The position numbers were made by a program, and so were the translations under genes. Shown here one piece after another: positions 61,044-64,000 of a stretch of DNA of 64,000 nt. Below the pieces are notes generated by a model, which was given only the letters and a program-made list of their open reading frames with translations, did not search any database and was not told the origin of the DNA. The stretch is from Spisula solida. Taxonomy: Eukaryota > Mollusca > Bivalvia > Venerida > Mactridae. The DNA is taken from assembly GCA_947247005.1 (NCBI GenBank), contig OX365955.1:40589822-40653821 (forward strand). Direction: 5' to 3'. The first letter of the stretch is position 1, and every line of letters begins with the position of its first letter.

Positions 61044-61293
61044 ATTAGTCCAAATAATTCAGGTACGTACGTTAATAAACGTAAATTACCTGAAATAATA
61101 TTAATTGTACTGTACAAATGAATATCGAGATAATTTATACTTTACGATATCCATCTTCCGAGTACAAATACAGGATAAAAACTATAATGTCGGAAACGTT
61201 TTACTCTTCGGCTATGATTTAACATTGTAATCCTCGACGAAATATGTTGGGAACAAATGTACACCGAAACCTAGTGCTTGCTAGGACAATATA

Positions 61294-63981
61294 CACGGGT
61301 AGACACCGTACACCGGATATAGCCCCCTAAAACGAAAGTAAAAGTGGAAATCGATTTCGGACGACGGTAAGTTTTCAATGATTATTCTATAAATATTTAT
61401 GTGATCCACTTAAAGTGAACAGATTTAAGCAGCGGAATGTTTATTTCAAAGCCCCAATGTGGTCATTTCCTCTGATCTTTCCTTATTTCTTGACAAGCAG
61501 CATCGAAAGGTATCACTGTTGAAGGGCAAGGCAGAAACACGTACATTTTCCTTTTATTACAGCTAAATTATGCGTTACCCAGGACACTGTTTAGATTTAA
61601 ACTTTAACCTGTCATGTTCTTCATCTATGTTTAATCCCTCATTAGTAAACACCAACTAACAAGCATGCAATTGAAGAAAAACAACATTGTCTTGTGTACG
61701 GTATCTAGCCTTTTACTGTACCGTATCTAGTTTTTTCCATCTAGACACTGTACGTGGTTTAGTGGGGTGTACGGTATCTAGTAATTATATTAGTTTGGCT
61801 CTTTTAATGAATACATGTATGTTTTGTAAGCGAATTGGGTTAATATCGATTATTTGTCACAAATAGTACGAATTGATAATAAAACATAACTCATTCTTTC
61901 ATTTTTTAGGTATACGTTCTGGGGACGAACTTCATTCTTTTCTTGTATATATACTAGTACGTGCGGTGATAAAAAAGAAATGAGAAAAACGCTGTAAAAT
62001 GACAATCAATACTGATACAAACAAGAAAAGTTGTACGCCTATAACAAGATATACACTCTATCTGTCTGCTGAGTTTCATAAATATTCGTTTATTACTTGA
62101 ATAGATATCAGCAGTTTTACAACCTTGGGTACAGTGATATCAATGGGACAATAAATCGCTCATATCTCTTTATGTATTGCATAAATTTACCATTTATTCA
62201 GTATTTAGCAAGAAAAAGTTTGCTTGTATAAAAACATTTCATTTGAAATAAAACATCAAGAATATGTTAAATAATTATTCGATCATTCTAAAGGCGGCTT
62301 CTGTGTATGACGTCAGTTTTGGCGAGTGACGTTCAAAATTGACCGCTCATCTAATGCATTTCGGGCCTCTACTTGATCATGATACTAATTTTATTTTCCG
62401 TCAAAACATTTTGTACTAACGATATATAAGTACATTGTATACGTCCGGCAGACTTCTCTCTCGAAGCCCGTTTCATCATTTAAAAGGTTTGTTCAGACTT
62501 TCTCCTTGTTTGTGATAAAACTGCATATTTCCAAGCTGTGATTTTTCGCAGACGTGGTTTTCGATTCGGTACAGTTAGTTTTCACGTCATATATTTAAAA
62601 CAAACACATTTACATCAAAACCGTTTCAATCCACGATTACTAGTATTCAATGCTTTGGCGTTATGTCAAGTTCATTTGACAAATGTTGCAGGATAAATTA
62701 ATACAATATTGGTCGTATGCTTTTCTATATCATATGGCGAAAACTGACGCCGTTTTGATGTGCGGCGACATAGCGCGACACCTTATATATAACGTTATAT
62801 TTATAAATCACTACGTATAGTAGAAACTTATAATTTACACGTACAAATCGACATTAAATGCACCTAAACGAATATGATATTTTGATAGCATTTGTCTAAT
62901 TTCTTTTTGATCACCTCACGTATATAACTAACATAAATAATATAAATTGACGAAATTAGTAATAATAATTTCTAATAAAAATCATTTCTATATACTAGTA
63001 CTATGTAATATTTACAGAAAAGTAATTTTATATAAAATGTAAATATTTTTATAGATATTTAAACAAAAAATAAGTTAGAAATTTTCAATTAACATCAGTG
63101 GGCCAAATAATGCACAATAAATCAACTTCAACAGTAATTATTCATCGGCGGAGATAGCGATTTTGCACATCTGTCACCAGTGGGTAGGATGTTAAGCGGT
63201 CAAGATTACGATTTTAAGTTTAAAATATGTATTTGTTTGGGTAATTAATGCAATAGAAATGGTGTTCAAAAACGTTTTATGACATATATGTTTAGCAATA
63301 CAATAATTTTTTTATATGTTTAGCAACAGTCGCGATATACAAACTGATGGGAAAATAGCGTATTCGTCCCAAAGTATTTCGTACCAAATAAAAACATCAT
63401 TGCACAATTTAGCAAATACAATATCTTGGTAATGTTACATCATTGAATCATTTGTTTTCATATCATTTAGATACTTTTGAGTCAAAATAAGGAAACTAAC
63501 CCCCGTACAGAATAGCTAACCCCGGTACAGCAAATAACTAGATACTGTACATTAAAAATGTTATTATCGCTAGATACCGTACACAAGACAATGTTTTTCT
63601 TCATTTGCATGCTTGTTAGTGAGTGTTCACTAAGGAGGGTTTAAACATAGATGAAGAAAATGACAGGTAAAAGTTTAAATCTAAACAGAGTCCTCGGAAG
63701 CGCATAATTTAGCTGTAATAAAAGGAAAATGTACGTTTTTCTGCCTTGTCCTTCAACAGTGATACCTTTCGATGCTGCTTGTCAAGAAATAAGGGAAGAT
63801 CAGAGGAAATGACCACATTGGGGCTTTGAAATAAACATTCCGCTGCTTAAATTTGTTCACTTCAAGTGGATCCCATAAATATTTACAGAATAATCATTGA
63901 AAACTTACCGTCGTCCGAAATCGATTTCCACTCTTACTTTCGTTTTAGGGGGCTATATCCGGTGTACGGTGTCTACCCGTG
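61294..63981. mobile_element. 2.7-kb element with about 420-bp terminal inverted repeats
   Basis: Left arm from CACGGGTAGACACCGTACAC to about 61710 matches the inverted right arm (about 63565-63981) nearly throughout. The motif GTAC(G/C)GTATCTAG occurs at about 61697, 61718, 61770, 63540 and 63570, in opposite orientations on the two sides. ATATA flanks both ends, though AT-richness weakens this as a target duplication. The 1.8-kb centre is AT-rich and shows no transposase or other coding region, so a non-autonomous foldback-type element is likely. Confidence 0.75.
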
Positions 63982-64000
63982 ATATATATATGCATGTATT

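Overview
This is eukaryotic nuclear DNA, AT-rich, with spliced genes in a dense background of transposable elements and tandem repeats. The intron/exon structure, an SLC22-type transporter, tRNA-derived SINEs, non-LTR retrotransposon pieces and many short non-coding DNA transposons suggest a marine invertebrate, most likely a bivalve mollusc. That assignment is an inference from overall character, not from a diagnostic gene.

The main content is a head-to-head pair of paralogous SLC22 (organic cation/solute transporter) genes. The left copy is on the minus strand (first exon at 9326, exons down to 249) and loses its last two exons at the window edge. The right copy is on the plus strand (30088 to 47575) and can be read as a complete eight-exon, 514-residue protein. 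A third, broken copy (51339 to about 52703) has a damaged first exon, a nonsense mutation in exon 2 and then stops. A detached intron-3 fragment of the same gene lies in the opposite orientation at about 53975 to 54460. Exons of the two main copies are nearly identical and open, while their introns differ mainly by insertions. Each copy therefore serves as an empty-site control for insertions in the other.

Layout: 1-9560, left SLC22 copy, with a foldback element, a tandem array, an inverted-repeat element and a SINE in its introns. 9560-29500, repeat-rich spacer with LINE fragments, several MITE-like elements, two arrays of about 170-bp units and two weak single-exon candidates (minus strand near 24000 and 21800). 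29500-47575, right SLC22 copy, whose introns hold a SINE, a hairpin element, a TA-flanked terminal-inverted-repeat element containing a LINE, two minisatellites, and a 3.7-kb inverted-repeat element. 47576-54460, flanking DNA, a LINE relic and the third SLC22 copy. 54460-64000, more MITEs and hairpin elements, ending with a 2.7-kb element that has terminal inverted repeats of about 420 bp.

No rRNA gene, functional tRNA gene, operon, CRISPR array or bacterial/phage feature was found. Most open frames outside the transporter exons and the LINE are chance or repeat-derived. Several begin with GTG or TTG and are not credible eukaryotic starts.
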